64,000 nucleotides of DNA from Microbotryomycetes sp. JL201 (taxonomy: Eukaryota; Basidiomycota; Microbotryomycetes). A model generated the notes under the pieces. That model searched no databases. It worked only from the letters and a program-made list of their open reading frames with translations, and was not told the DNA's origin. The stretch is from assembly GCA_033819885.1 (NCBI GenBank), contig JAQYUZ010000050.1, positions 54,732 through 118,731 on the forward strand, given 5' to 3'. Positions 11,830 to 23,000 of this stretch are shown in pieces. A program made the translations under genes and the position numbers. Position 1 is the first letter of the stretch, and every line of letters starts with the position of its first letter.

Positions 11830-11970
11830 ACTCCTCGACGCTTTTCTGCTCTCAGACACTCATTAGAAAAGAGACCCAATTCTTTGCCTAGCTATGCTTC
11901 TGAAATACGATGTTCATTTTCGTGACTAGTACAACATGTCAACCTTTATTGAACTATGTTTGCTCTGCAT

Positions 11971-12483
11971 CTACCGCGGTGGCGGCGGTGGCGGCGCACG
12001 TCTTCTGGCGACCCCAGACGTCGAGCCGGTGGGTAACTGCTGCAGTTCAATCTCGTCTGTTCCGTCCGGCCTGCCCTTGCGCTGTCTCGACCCATCACGT
12101 GTCAGGTCTTTCCAGAGCTTGGTGGCGGGTTTGACGGCCGTCTCGAGTTCGTGCTGGAAGCGTTCTTCTTTTTGTTTACGCTTGTCGTGTTTCTCACCGA
12201 GCTTGCGAACCCTGCCGAATGGCGTGCGCATGTCTTTGTCGGTTTTTGTGTCGCCGCCGACGTCATAGTACTTTGCGTGCACGTGTTCTACGACGAGAGC
12301 TGCTGCGAGGACGGCGAGGAGCAGAATGACCATGGTAACGACGAATCCGACCGAGCGAACGCATGCTCTGATGGCCGTCATGACGGATTGGACGGGCGAC
12401 GGCAAGACGATGAGCGGCACACACAGCACGCCAAGCAGGACAATAAAGATGAGTGCATCTTCTGCGAAGGAGCGTCCATTCAT
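11971..12483 (-). CDS. Small membrane protein of unknown function
   Basis: One uninterrupted frame of 170 residues. The start MNGRSFAEDALIFIVLLGVL was chosen because it leads straight into the first of two hydrophobic helices (roughly residues 9-30 and 45-70, the second around GFVVTMVILLLAVLAAALVV). An upstream in-frame ATG at 12600 would leave only nine bases to the divergent neighbour. The rest is hydrophilic and basic, with a charged helix KLGEKHDKRKQKEERFQHEL and a proline-run tail. No family recognised; it could sit in an internal membrane with a cytosolic tail. Convergent with the glycoprotein gene. Confidence 0.6.
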   Translation of the reverse strand: MNGRSFAEDALIFIVLLGVLCVPLIVLPSPVQSVMTAIRACVRSVGFVVTMVILLLAVLAAALVVEHVHAKYYDVGGDTKTDKDMRTPFGRVRKLGEKHDKRKQKEERFQHELETAVKPATKLWKDLTRDGSRQRKGRPDGTDEIELQQLPTGSTSGVARRRAPPPPPPR

Positions 12484-12609
12484 TTGATTGAGAGGTGGCG
12501 ACACGGTGTGTGCGTGTGAACCAGAGCGTAGCGGGGTCGACCCTGATATTTTAAAAGTGTTCGTGTGGGGCCCAAGCACGCCTTCATACGCTGACGACAC
12601 CCAAAGTCA
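12484..12609. promoter_or_regulatory. Short divergent promoter
   Basis: Only about 126 bases separate the starts of the small membrane protein and the TAP-like hydrolase, so promoter elements must be shared or overlap the 5' UTRs. Confidence 0.4.
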
Positions 12610-14705
12610 ATGGACGACAAGCGCACGGCGCAAACCAAGTCAGAACACGAGCTCGAGGCTGCTGTTGCCTGTGCACATGAGCAAACTCACGTGACGGGTC
12701 GCCGTCCTCGGCCGCACCACGCGGTCGCGCTCGCCATCGCTGCCTTGCTTGTGGCAACCGTGTACACTAGTCCATGGTCAACAATCTTGGCCGTGGTGCC
12801 CGGCTGCGAGCATCACGTCCACACGACTCCCATCGCCCAGGTATGTACAGTCATCAACCTCGACGGCTAGCCTGGCTGATCGCTAATCTTGATCGCAGCC
12901 CGACACTCGCATGACGTGGCATGCTTGCCACGATCACCCTGGGTTCCAATGCGGCAGCCTCGCAGTCCCAAAGGACTACTTCAACAGCTCTGCTGGCGTC
13001 GCGAGAATCGCAATGATCAAGTATCCCGCCACTGATGCCCACTCGAAACTCGGAAGCCTCTATTTAAATCCAGGAGGCCCCGGCGGCTCAGGTGTGACCT
13101 TGGCTGCAGGGTTTGGCCCTGCCCTGTCTCGGGTCGTTAACGGTTCGTACGATATTATCGGGTTCGATCCCCGAGGAATCGGCCAAACTCGCCCTCGCGT
13201 CGAATGCTTTCCGTCTGCACGAGCCTACGCTCAGTTCAAAGCCGGAACAGTCCTCGAGCGAGGCTTCGAGGTCCCAACCAATCCCTCATCTGACGAAGGC
13301 CGCAAGGTGTTGCTGAGGCAACACCAGGCCCTCATGGCTTTGCAAGAAACCGAGTTCCGCAAGTGCCGCGATTCAATGGGCGACGAATTGCGGTACATGG
13401 GCACCCCGACGGTCGTGCGAGATATCGATTACATGAACACTGTGCTCGAGGGCAAGCACGCGCGCATCAACTATCTTGGCTTCGTGAGTTGTCAGTCACG
13501 CAGCAAAGGCCTGTTACGATCTCACACACTTTCTACCAGTCCTATGGTACCATATTGGGTGCCTATCTTGTCAACATGCTACCGGCTGAAAAGCTCGGTC
13601 GAATCATCATCGATGGTGTGGCCTCTGCACGTCAGTGGGCGAATGATCCCACGTACGAATGGTTGCCAGACTGGCTTGTAAACACAGAGGACGCGTTCGA
13701 CTGGTACGCTCGGGACTGTGTGAAAGCTGGACCAAAGCGCTGTGCAGTAGCCAAGGAAGGCGATTCTCCGAGCAAGTTGCAGAAACGCCTGCTCGCGTTC
13801 CTCGACGAGCTGTACGAGAATGGCCCTGTCGCTGTACCTGACGCCGCTCGACCCGGAGCGTTGTCGAGTGGCCTGGCTAGAAGTACGTTCGTCCGATGTC
13901 TTTACTGGTACAGCCGCTCAGTGTTCTCCTCTGCAGCGGTCTTGTACTCGAGCACCAACAGCCCAGCACTTTGGCCGGCGGTGTCCCACGCATTTGCTCA
14001 AGCGATGGATGGCGAACCAAAAATGCTGTACGAATTCCTCGTCAAGCCTTTCCCGTCTGCTCATGCGGCAAACATTCAGACGGACTTGTCCCGCGTGGCG
14101 GTTTCTTGTCTTGACTCGCCTCCGTACAAGTCGCAAAAGCAATGGCCAAACGCCTCGCTCCTGGTGGACAAGACTTTAGCCGCCTTGAGCGTTTCGCCTC
14201 ATTTCGCCGCAAACGTCCATCCTATCGAGCCTGACGGCGGGTGTCAATGGTGGCCAGTCGCAGGTAGAGCACCAGAAAGATTCACGGGGCCTTGGAACAA
14301 TACCCTTGATACTCCTATGCTCATCGTTTCGAATACGGTCGATCCGTGAGTCCTGAAAACGGCTGGCAATGACTTCATAACTGACAAAGGTCGTCCCTCC
14401 TCAGCATCACGCCGCTCACGTCCGGTCGGGAAATCAAAGAGTCGATGGGCGACAGCGCGAGATTGCTCGTCCAAAACAGTGTCGGACATTGTTCGCTGTC
14501 CTCCGTGTCCAAGTGCACCGTCGGTCATTATCAGCGCTACCTCTTGCACGGCGAATTGCCGGACAAGGACACCTTGTGCGAGATTGACAGAGGCTACTTC
14601 CCAGATTTGGCAGGAGACGCCGAGCTCGAGCGGGCCGCTGGACTGGCTGAAGATGCTCAGGCCCTCAGCCAGGCTTGGGTCGACTTTGTTTTGTCGTTTG
14701 CTTGA
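12610..14705 (+). CDS. Membrane-anchored alpha/beta hydrolase, TAP-like (peptidase S33-related)
   Basis: Likely a serine aminopeptidase or related hydrolase. Exons 12610-12840, 12899-13483, 13540-14345 and 14405-14705 give about 640 residues, or 622 if 13883-13936 is an intron. After a 37-residue polar head comes a signal-anchor helix, AVALAIAALLVATVYTSPW. The catalytic core shows LYLNPGGPGGSG (oxyanion region), YDIIGFDPRGIGQTRP, and the nucleophile motif GF-SYGT split by an intron at 13484-13539. The TAP-like C-terminal domain follows: DTPMLIVSNTVDPITPL carries the acid and LLVQNSVGHCSL the histidine, so the triad looks intact. The specificity (tripeptidyl, prolyl or other) cannot be told from sequence. 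Confidence 0.83.
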
Positions 14706-15738
14706 TGTGTAAACTCCTCCGTGCTATGCCTCGATTGCTTTCGTTCTTGGAAGCGAGCACGCCGCTGTGAACGCTGAGCGTTGGTACTACATAGTTGTGC
14801 GACCCAAATTTGAAGGTCGACCGCACAAAAGAGTGTAACTGACTCCGCGTCGCATATAATCCTCTAATGCGTCGAGATTTCGACAAACGTTTTCTGGCTC
14901 TTGAATTGTTCATTTCGCCAACAAGCGTGAGCAAGATGCTCAAACAATTCAAAAGCGTTCGCTGCATTCTGCAGCTTTCGCGCCAGACGAGAGCACTTGA
15001 GTCAAAGTCAACAAGTACTCACATGATCAATCATCTCGTGGACGGAGTATGAAAGCTGGCATGTACACCAGTCGGTACCGGCTTACATGCCGAACTGTTT
15101 CTCGACTTAAGCGGCGTATGCTCTTCTGCCAACCCGAGTATGCGAAAGTGGCCGACTCGTCGACATACACGCTGCGGCAACACATGATTGTGGTGACGCA
15201 GATCAGCATCGAGTTGGACACAACAAGTCCTTATGTGCTCATGCTGTCTCTTCTGAGGGACTGGATATTCGTCTCGCGCATTAAGTAGCACCTTTACCCG
15301 ACGCCACGCGCGCTTAATATAATAGCGACTGTCTCTGGTTTCATTCAAAACCCTTGACTCGACAACTGATGCACACCTATCAGGCAATGCATTTCCTTTG
15401 TTTCGGATGGTCCAGCAGGCTCTTCTGAACTACGATCTAACAAAACCGACGACAACTGAGATGACATCTGAGAACCAGCTTGCTTTCGGGCCCTTGCTAA
15501 GCTTAAGGAGGTTTGGGTGTGCACGTGACCCTTTCCTTGGATACGGCGCATTCATGCAAGGATATGATCACACCATGTGAGATATTTCATCGCCACTTTC
15601 AGCGCAAAATGTCGAGCATTTAACGAATCGATGACGTCGCTCGTGGCTGTGCTCAGGCCCTCAGTCGACGTACGTCCCTCCCGCCCTTCTTCCGTCAATC
15701 ACCTTTCCCCTCCGACACCCAACGCACTCCAAGTCAAC
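14706..15738. other. Intergenic region, about 1 kb, no gene recognised
   Basis: Longest gap in the first half of the window. Small open frames on both strands show no conserved motif and no plausible intron joins to neighbours. There is no tRNA B-box with a matching cloverleaf. A GTGCACGTGAC motif near 15520 contains an E-box core. It presumably holds the 3' UTR of the hydrolase and the promoter of the LURP-one gene. Confidence 0.45.
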
Positions 15739-16605
15739 ATGGGATTGTTCAACATGAGTGCACCTCCGCCCGCCCAGGTGAGCCTCGCCTGTCGTTGTTG
15801 GACAACCAAGCCCCTGAATTGACATACAGTTTCATTCAGCTCGCTCCATTCCAGCCGACACTTGGTGTCACAGATCCCCATTTCCAGTTCTACGGCGTTC
15901 AGCCAACGACTTTGGTCATGAAGGAGAAGGCTTGGTCGTTCAGTGGTCAGTCCTAGCTTTTGTCTCATCGGCGCAGTGCCAATCTCACTCAACTCGAAAC
16001 CATTTTCAGGCGATGATTTCTCTGTCAAGGACCAGAACGGCGCAACAGTCGTCAAATGCTCGGGCAAGGTTAGTGTGATACGAAGAGGGCAGAACCGCGA
16101 AACTAAACTCTGCGAGGCAGACTATCTCGATGCGCGACACGAAAGTGATCAAGGATCCGACCGGCAAGATCCTGTTCACAATCAAGAACAAACTCATCTC
16201 GCTGCACAAGGTCAGCATCGCACGTGCGAGCCAAGAGCTCGGTCAGCTGACTCTTCGCCACAGACGTTCGTCGGTTACGCAGGTGACGCCGACAAGACGG
16301 AGCTTTTTACTGTCAAGAAAAAGTTTGCGATCGGTGGTGCCAAGATGGTCGCCACGTTCAAGAACCACTCGACGCAGAACGATGTCGAGCTCGTTGTCAA
16401 GGGAGATTTCCTTGGCGGCTCAGCCGCGATCACGCTCGCAAGCGACGGTCGCCCGGTCGCGCACATTACCCGCAAGCTGGCCACCATGAATGAGGTGTTC
16501 CACGACAAACAGACGTACTACGTCATTGCGGCGCCTGGCGTGGACCTCGCGCTCATCGCCGCAATCACCATTTGCTTCGACGAGGTCGAGCACGAGGAAA
16601 AGTGA
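15739..16605 (+). CDS. LURP-one-related / tubby-C-like domain protein
   Basis: Exons 15739-15777, 15840-15945, 16010-16068, 16121-16210 and 16264-16605 give 211 residues. The protein is essentially one beta-barrel domain: YGVQPTTLVMKEKAWSFSG, DDFSVKDQNGATVVKCSGK, TISMRDTKVIKDPTGKILF, KNKLISLHKTF, then VKKKFAIGGAKMVATFKN, PVAHITRKLATMNEVFHDK and QTYYVIAAPGVDLALIAAIT. The pattern 'native state / phosphate-like motif / final helix of a phospholipid-scramblase-like fold' fits the LOR (DUF567) family. Related proteins have been linked to lipid binding and membrane association, but no function can be assigned here. Four introns in 211 codons is dense even for this window. Confidence 0.8.
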
Positions 16606-16731
16606 GGCGGACCGCCGCCTCAACGTGTAGGATATAATTGTATATACCTGATGACAAAGTGTCGTCTATGTTGATTACTAAATCTGATAATGCAAGAAAG
16701 TTGTTCGAAGTGCGCTCATGTCGGTATGGTT

Positions 16732-19700
16732 CTACCGCCTGTTGCGCGAGTCTGTACCCAATCCAGCACGCTGTCCGGCCTTGGCTTCGTCTGCATCCAA
16801 GCCAGCCTCTTCTTGAATCCTGATCAGCTCTTCGAGCAAGGGCAAGTATTTCTCTATCAAGAACTCTGTGTCAGTACATTGGACGCCGGACCTCAGATAC
16901 AAACATACCGTAAGCCTCTTTCGCAAGCTCAAACCCATCACGGCGCAACTCTTTGCCCCTGTGAGCTGGCTGATGCTCGTGAGCCTTTTGAGTGAAATAT
17001 TCCTCTGTATGACCACAGTCAACGGCGTCATAGCAATATTGGTCTGCAGCTCACTCGATCGCTCAAAGAATTGCGCTAGTGTTTCACCTGGCTGTGGCGT
17101 TGAGAAAATGTCTTCGGCAGTGCGCGATGCCGATGTCGACACGCCTGCGAATGCTGTGGCCCGTCTGCGCAAGTCCTCCTTCTGAACAAGAGATGACTGC
17201 AATGAGCGCTGTGTTGATCCGATGTTCTAGCCATTCTTACCTCTGCCTGTGCTCGTTTGGCGTCAAGGGCCGCCTGCTCGGCGTCAGACAGCTTCAATTC
17301 GGCGACGGGTACCATATTCATGACGAAATCTTCGTCCACTGCGCGCTCGCTGGTTTCATAGTCGCCTTCGTCCTCGTCCTGGCTGTCGCTCTTTTCGCCG
17401 TCTTCCTCCTCGTCACTGCTGTCGTCATCGTCGTCATCCTCGGAGTCACTTCCGAGCCACTCATTATCAATCACGCATTCGCGCAAGCAAGTGAAGCGGT
17501 CAAGCTTGTCAAGCGCGATGGTATGGAAATCGTCGAGCGTCCACTCGCGGTCGCCGCTCTCAAGGATACCGCCGTAGCTGAGGAGCATCGTTTTAGCGCC
17601 GTCTTGAGACCAAAAAAAAAGAGAGCACGTACATGTACAAGGTATTACGCTGCACTGCCAACATGGCGTTGTACCTGGACATTGGCACAGTTTTTTGAGG
17701 ATCGTCCGGATCGTCATCGTCCTCGTCTCCTGCCATGGTTGAAATCTGCCCATCGCCACCATTCTCTTCAGCCAGCTGAGCAGCCTCCTTCTTCAATTTG
17801 GCAATTTCCCAGGGCTTTGGCCCGCCGTCGTCGCCGCTGTCCGCCTCATCATCCGACCTGTCTTCATCCTCGCCGGTCCCACTCATGTCGTTGTCGGTGT
17901 CGTTGGCTTCGCGCTTTGCGGCCGCTTCTGCTGCAGCTACTGCTGCAGCGGCGGCCTTGGCCTTTTTCTTCTTCTTCGCGCCGCCGCCCCCTTGCTTTTT
18001 TTTCTTCTTCAGTGGCAGACTGATCCACCGGCCGGTTCCGGCAAGATTGTACCCAAACCTGAGGCATGGTTCCTATCAGCAAGGAAGAGAGACATGCAAT
18101 GACGGAACTTGCATGTCGTTATGGAAAACCGACTCGAGGGTCTCTTCGTCCTTGTCTTCGTCGCTAACGCCACCAAATAAGACACCCATGCTGTGAATGG
18201 CACCGATCAGTATTTGTCGCACACAGCACCAGCTTCGGGCACTAACTTTTTGGCCTGCCACAGCGCCATCGTGCATCCCGACCGTAGGCTCGGGGCGTAT
18301 CCCACTTTCTTCCGCTTCTCCCACTTGCACTTTTTGAAATCAATGACGCCTTCCTCGTTGGCGGGAGGTATTCTGAGAAGCCATGTATCTTCTAGCGCTT
18401 GACCGATACCAGTCGAACGTTTGCCGTCGTATATCTTGCAGTATCCGCCGTGCAGAACCACCCCATCGGCGCACGGAAGCAGAGAACTGCCGGAACGCGC
18501 ACTGTAGCAACTAGGATTAATATCGGACACTAGTGTGCGACTGTGACAACCCACGCTGGCTTTCGCTCAAGTTCGCCGAATTCGATTTGATGCCACCGGT
18601 AGCTGTCATCCGCGATTGAGCAATACAGCGCGCACTCTCGTCCGAGGTAAATAGCTCACTTCTGTGTGTCCCAGACCCACAAGTCGGCGAGATATGAGGT
18701 CCTGATGCCCGTGTCTTGGAAGCCCTGTCCGATGCTCCAAGTCAGACTTGTCGGAGTAGCCCCACCGCGCCAGCACACACCCCAAACAAGAACATGAGAT
18801 GCTTCCACATGCACATACGATGGCCCGATCGGGCAGACGGCCGCAGTTTCGTGTCGAATCGGTCCCAAGTGTGGGTCGCGATATCGAAGCACCACAGATC
18901 GCGATAGTGATGGAACGAGCTCTGGTTTGGCGCCGCTGAGTACCGGAAACCGGTGAGTATACCAAAAAGCTGGTTTTGCGGGTCGACTAGAACTCACAGA
19001 ATTCTCCTCCGAACAGCCACAGCTTGCCGCCACCAGCGGGAGACGCCACCATCTGGTGCGCCGACCTTGGACCCGGCGCTGTTGGCGACGTGAACTTCCG
19101 CCACTCGTTCTTGTCAGGAGCGTATCGGTACATATCCGCATACAGTTCGCTGCGCGCCCAATTCAGCAGGCAACAAAGGCGATGCAACTGGAAAAAGCCT
19201 TACACTTTTTGACCGTCAAAGTATTCTGCGCGTGAAGAATCTCAGAACGCGTCCCAAATTTGCCCAGTAGAGCAGAGCCTCACCTCCTCCAAAAAGGTAC
19301 AAGTGGTCTTTCACTGGGCACGGCGTGAATGTCGCATTGGCTCGCCGCGAGGGTGGTCCCTCGACAGTCTCCTCTGTCGATCCGGTACACAGATAAGCCT
19401 CGAGCACCTCACCGGGCTCTAAAGACACATTCCACGTACCCGATACCTTGTGCTCCTCTGCCCACTACAGCCACAATTGCGTCAGAACTGTCCAGCCAGG
19501 AAACGGCGGCACAAAGCCGGTCCACACCTTTTGCCTGTATTCTTCGAGCGTGCGAATCAAATCTGCTTCATCCATGTCTTGATCCTGGCCATTTCCGCCG
19601 TCCTTGCCTTTGCCTTTGGACTTTGTTTTCTTGATTTGCTTCGTTTCGCGCTTCTCTTGTTTTGCTGCAGCCTTGTTCTTCTTGGCAGCCTTTGCCACCG

Positions 19701-19752
19701 CTTTCGAGTCTGTATTACCCTTCTTGGCTTTCTTGGCCTTGCCGGCTGCCAT
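16732..19752 (-). CDS. KEL3: Kelch-repeat protein Kel3 / KLHDC4 homologue
   Basis: Cytoplasmic or nuclear beta-propeller protein of poorly known role. The minus-strand gene has about a dozen introns. The start MAAGKAKKAKKGN opens a lysine-rich stretch, then DLIRTLEEYRQK-WAEEHKVSEE and VEGPPSRRANATFTPCP, the KLHDC4 signature. Kelch blades follow: LYLFGGEYFDGQKVELYADMY, KLWLFGGEFSAPNQSSFHHY, RDLWCFDIATHTWDRF, ARSGHRMCMWKHLMFLFG, GFQDTGIRTSYLADLWVWD, LLPCADGVVLHGGYCKIY, MGVLFGGVSDEDKDEETLES and VQRNTLYIYGGILESGDREW. The C-terminus has acidic runs and a DUF4110 end, PQPGETLAQFFERSKEYF to AKEAYEKYLPLLEELIRIQE. One intron (18059-18112) is GC-AG. A Lys/Gly/Ala-rich insert near 17900-18030 is unusual in length. 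Confidence 0.88.
18059..18112 (-). other. GC-AG intron in KEL3
   Basis: On the minus strand the donor is GCAAGT and the acceptor CCTCAG, 54 nt. It joins VFHNDM directly to FGYNLAGTGRWISL. A GT donor three bases in needs a 36-nt intron and inserts extra residues, so GC-AG is the better reading. Confidence 0.65.
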
Positions 19753-20032
19753 TGCGACGGGTCGTTCGGATGCAAGACGTTCGATTTAAAGCCCCCACAA
19801 CCGTCGCAAAGACGGCGGATTTCCTGCATACGACGCACGCAAAGACAGACACGATGCAAACTTTCCACCACTTATGGAGCAAGGAGGGTTCGTTCTTCTG
19901 TGCATCAAGTTGTTCGACTCATTTTACTCCATAGGTCACGTGCTCTTTAATTCATTGCGAACCAGCGTAGTCTACAAACAAGGACAAGTTCAACAATAAT
20001 AGTGAGATAGCCATAGAAAAGTGTCTGTAGTT

Positions 20033-23000
20033 TCACACTGCCGTCGTGGCGGGAGGTCGGACATGTCCATCATGTGACCCACGAGAGGCTCGTTCGTGGT
20101 CGTGAACTGCGTCGCGCTGATCAAATTCTTCTGGTGGCGGGGGATGGTAGTTCTCGTGCATCGATCTAGACTTCTGATGCTGTTGCGGAGGCAGACCTAG
20201 TCGAGCGGCAGACGAACTCGTTGGACTCCCCACCGGCGACCTTGTCTGAGTGGCAGACCGCGAGGGTAGTGAGCCAGCCACAAACTGGTCGTTGTCCGAA
20301 AGACCAGACTGAAGTCGTCCGAGAGGCATCTGCCGAGCGCTCGGCTGGGCACCAGGCACGGTCGGGGCGCTCCATGCCGAATTCAAATCCGGCCTCTGCG
20401 GGCCGGCAACTTCACCGCGATGAGGCAGCGATTGCTGCTGCACCTGTCGCGTATGACCATTTCCGAGATATCGCTCGGCGCGTGTTAAAATCTCCTTCGA
20501 CGTAATCTGGGACGGGTTGCTGAACAGGTCTCGATCGTGCAATATGGCGACACACTCTGTAGGAACCTGCCAGAATTCGTCTTGGTGCTCGAGCAAATCA
20601 TGCACGACTCGTACAGCTGAGAAACTCTCGTCCTTGGCCGGATTATTGCCTTTCGAGTAAAGGATATTGGGCGAAATGACGGTAGCGAGATTGTGCAAGT
20701 CCATCTTGGAACCAGTCTCTTCATCGACGTGCGAGAAGGATGCAACCCACTTGAGAAAGACAAAGAGAGCCTCCATCGTGTCGCGGTGCGACTTAGATAA
20801 CAGGCAGCAGCACAAGTGCAGCGCTCGCTTGCGTTCCTCAAAGTTCTCGATGCCTGCGAGACATGTCCTGGCTTAGTGTGGACCTGGTTGAGGCAAGATC
20901 TTTCGACTTACGCTCGGCGGCAATAAACAGAGGAAAGACCTTGAACGAGAGCAACGGGTCCGGCAAGTCTCTCAAGAATCGTTTGAGGAGCGCGGCCAGT
21001 TGGACGGGATTGTCGTCACTGAGGTTCACCGAAGCAGAGTCACGATCAAGCGCTTCCGACAAATCTTTCAGACGCCGGATATTGCCATTTTTCCGGAAGA
21101 TACCCTCAACAGACATATCCATCTGCTTCATGGCGGCAATGACATCATCGATGAAGCTGGGAACTCTCAGAGCCGCTTGGCCAGCGCCGTGCATAGAGTC
21201 TGCACCGTTTCGTTCAACCAGCACGTCGAGCGGGATGCCGAAAACGCCTACAGACGTGACAGTGAGCAAGGTGGAACAATCAGACAAGTGTCGTGCGACG
21301 CACCCTTCTTCTTATCTAGCTTCTCCTTCTTTCCGGCCTTGAAAAGCTTGTTCCAGAATGTCCCGCGTCGCGCATCAATCATGTCGAGCAGCTCATCGAG
21401 CGAGACGACGTCTCTCAGAGCCGTACGGTTCGTAAGAATGAGCGCGGCAACGTGTCGGACGATGAGATATTCGAGCGCAGAGAGCTCTGACAAAAGCAGT
21501 CCGCTGCCTGCAGCCGAGCTGCCTTGTTGTTCGCGGGCTGCTTCTGCCTCCATCACCACAGGCAAGTCTGCCAGAGTAATTCCCTCCTCGTCTCGAGTTG
21601 GTTCTTCTGCTCCGCCTAACTCTGGATCCTCGTGCCGTGAGGGTGTCTGGTCCAGCACCTGGTCATCAACAATCTCGACGGCAGTCGTCGCTCGATTTAA
21701 TGTAGGCCGCGGCGAAGGCTGAGGAGACGGTGCAGGCGACGCAGAGTCGAGCCCGTTATGCCTGACTGCAGCCGGTACCGATGGCACCGGCGGCGCGGCG
21801 GCAGCAACCGACGATCTTGGAATCGTGGTGCCCCGCACAGGATCCACAAGAGGTTGATCTTTGCGTGACGGCACCGGCGGTTTGCCAGTAAACAATGGGA
21901 TCGACATGTCATTCTGCTGCGCCACTCGGCCTGATGGACTCTGAACAACGGTCGAACGCTTCGGCACCTTCGCCGTCGTTGTGGACAGTTTCCGGTCAAG
22001 ATTGACAGATTTCATGCGTTTGATGTCGGTAGAGTCTCGGTATGTGTCGTGCAATGAACGCGTCTCGGCATTGTCGTCTTCTTCGGCAGCTGCAAAGCGA
22101 AAGCGATCTTCATCAGCAGAAAATTGCCAAGTGGAACCGGTCGAGACGTACGAGGTGATGCTGGAACGACACCCCGCTGCTTCAACAACGCGTACAGCTT
22201 ATTGAGCGCCACGCAGAGTAGGAATGCATACTGCTCGAGCCTCGTGACATATTCAAATCCCTCCTTGGCAATTTCTGGCGCACAGCTTGAGCAGAAAGGC
22301 GTGCCGTCTTCGGAAGATCGATTGTGTCCGCTATCACTACCGGCGGGTAATTGTAGTCGGTAATCTTTCAGGTAGATTAGGCTGTTATTGCCGCCGTCAT
22401 CGAGCCGATCTCGGCTGGCCACCTTTCCGCAAGCGTTGCATGTCAAGCATGGCAAGTGCCACCTGGCGCTGGTACCGAATCGAGCACACTCTTCTTCCAC
22501 CGTCAAGTGGCATCCTCGACAGAGGTCCGTCGTTGCTTCGCCCTGTCCCACCATGGAGGAGCCGATCGCGCGTGTCAAGCTCTTGTATCCGTACGCCCGA
22601 CTCTTTCCAGACACAGCTGAGCCTGCCCGGCCATTCGCCGTTCCGCTTGTCGCAAACTTATGGGCTTCTGGGTCTCGCGCGAGCTTTTCTAGTCTCGAAA
22701 GGAACGCGCTTATTGCGGCCTTGTTGCCGTATTCTCGCTCGAGCTTGAGCGACGCCGTGAGCGCTATTCTGATGAGGATTTTAAGATAGTGCGCAAGTCC
22801 CGTCACGAGCGATAATAGCTCCTGCGTAATTGACATCTTGCGGGCGCCGGTAGCGTGAGTGTGCGACAAGAGGGAGAAGAAATTGACAACTTTTTTGCAG
22901 AGCATTCGAGCTTCGCGAACGTGCGACATTTCTGTATTACGAGCGCAAGCGACTGAGTTGTCTTACCGGAGAAGGAGTTGACGAGCCGACTGACCTTTCG

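Noticed and set aside
12600-12610. Upstream start for the small membrane protein at 12600
   Set aside because: It would leave almost no space to the divergent hydrolase start, and the extra residues are polar and unlike a signal; 12483 leads directly into the first membrane helix.
13155-13175. GGGTTCGATCCC, another B-box-like sequence
   Set aside because: It is inside the conserved hydrolase coding block (IIGFDPRGIG) and no cloverleaf can be formed around it.
17380-17480. Hydrophobic plus-strand frame suggesting a membrane protein
   Set aside because: It is the antisense of the Asp/Glu/Ser-rich acidic run of KEL3; poly-GAN codons read backwards as Val/Leu/Ile/Phe.
19465-19950. Long plus-strand open frames rich in Phe/Leu/Cys
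   Set aside because: They are the reverse complement of the Lys-rich start of KEL3, which has clear family motifs.
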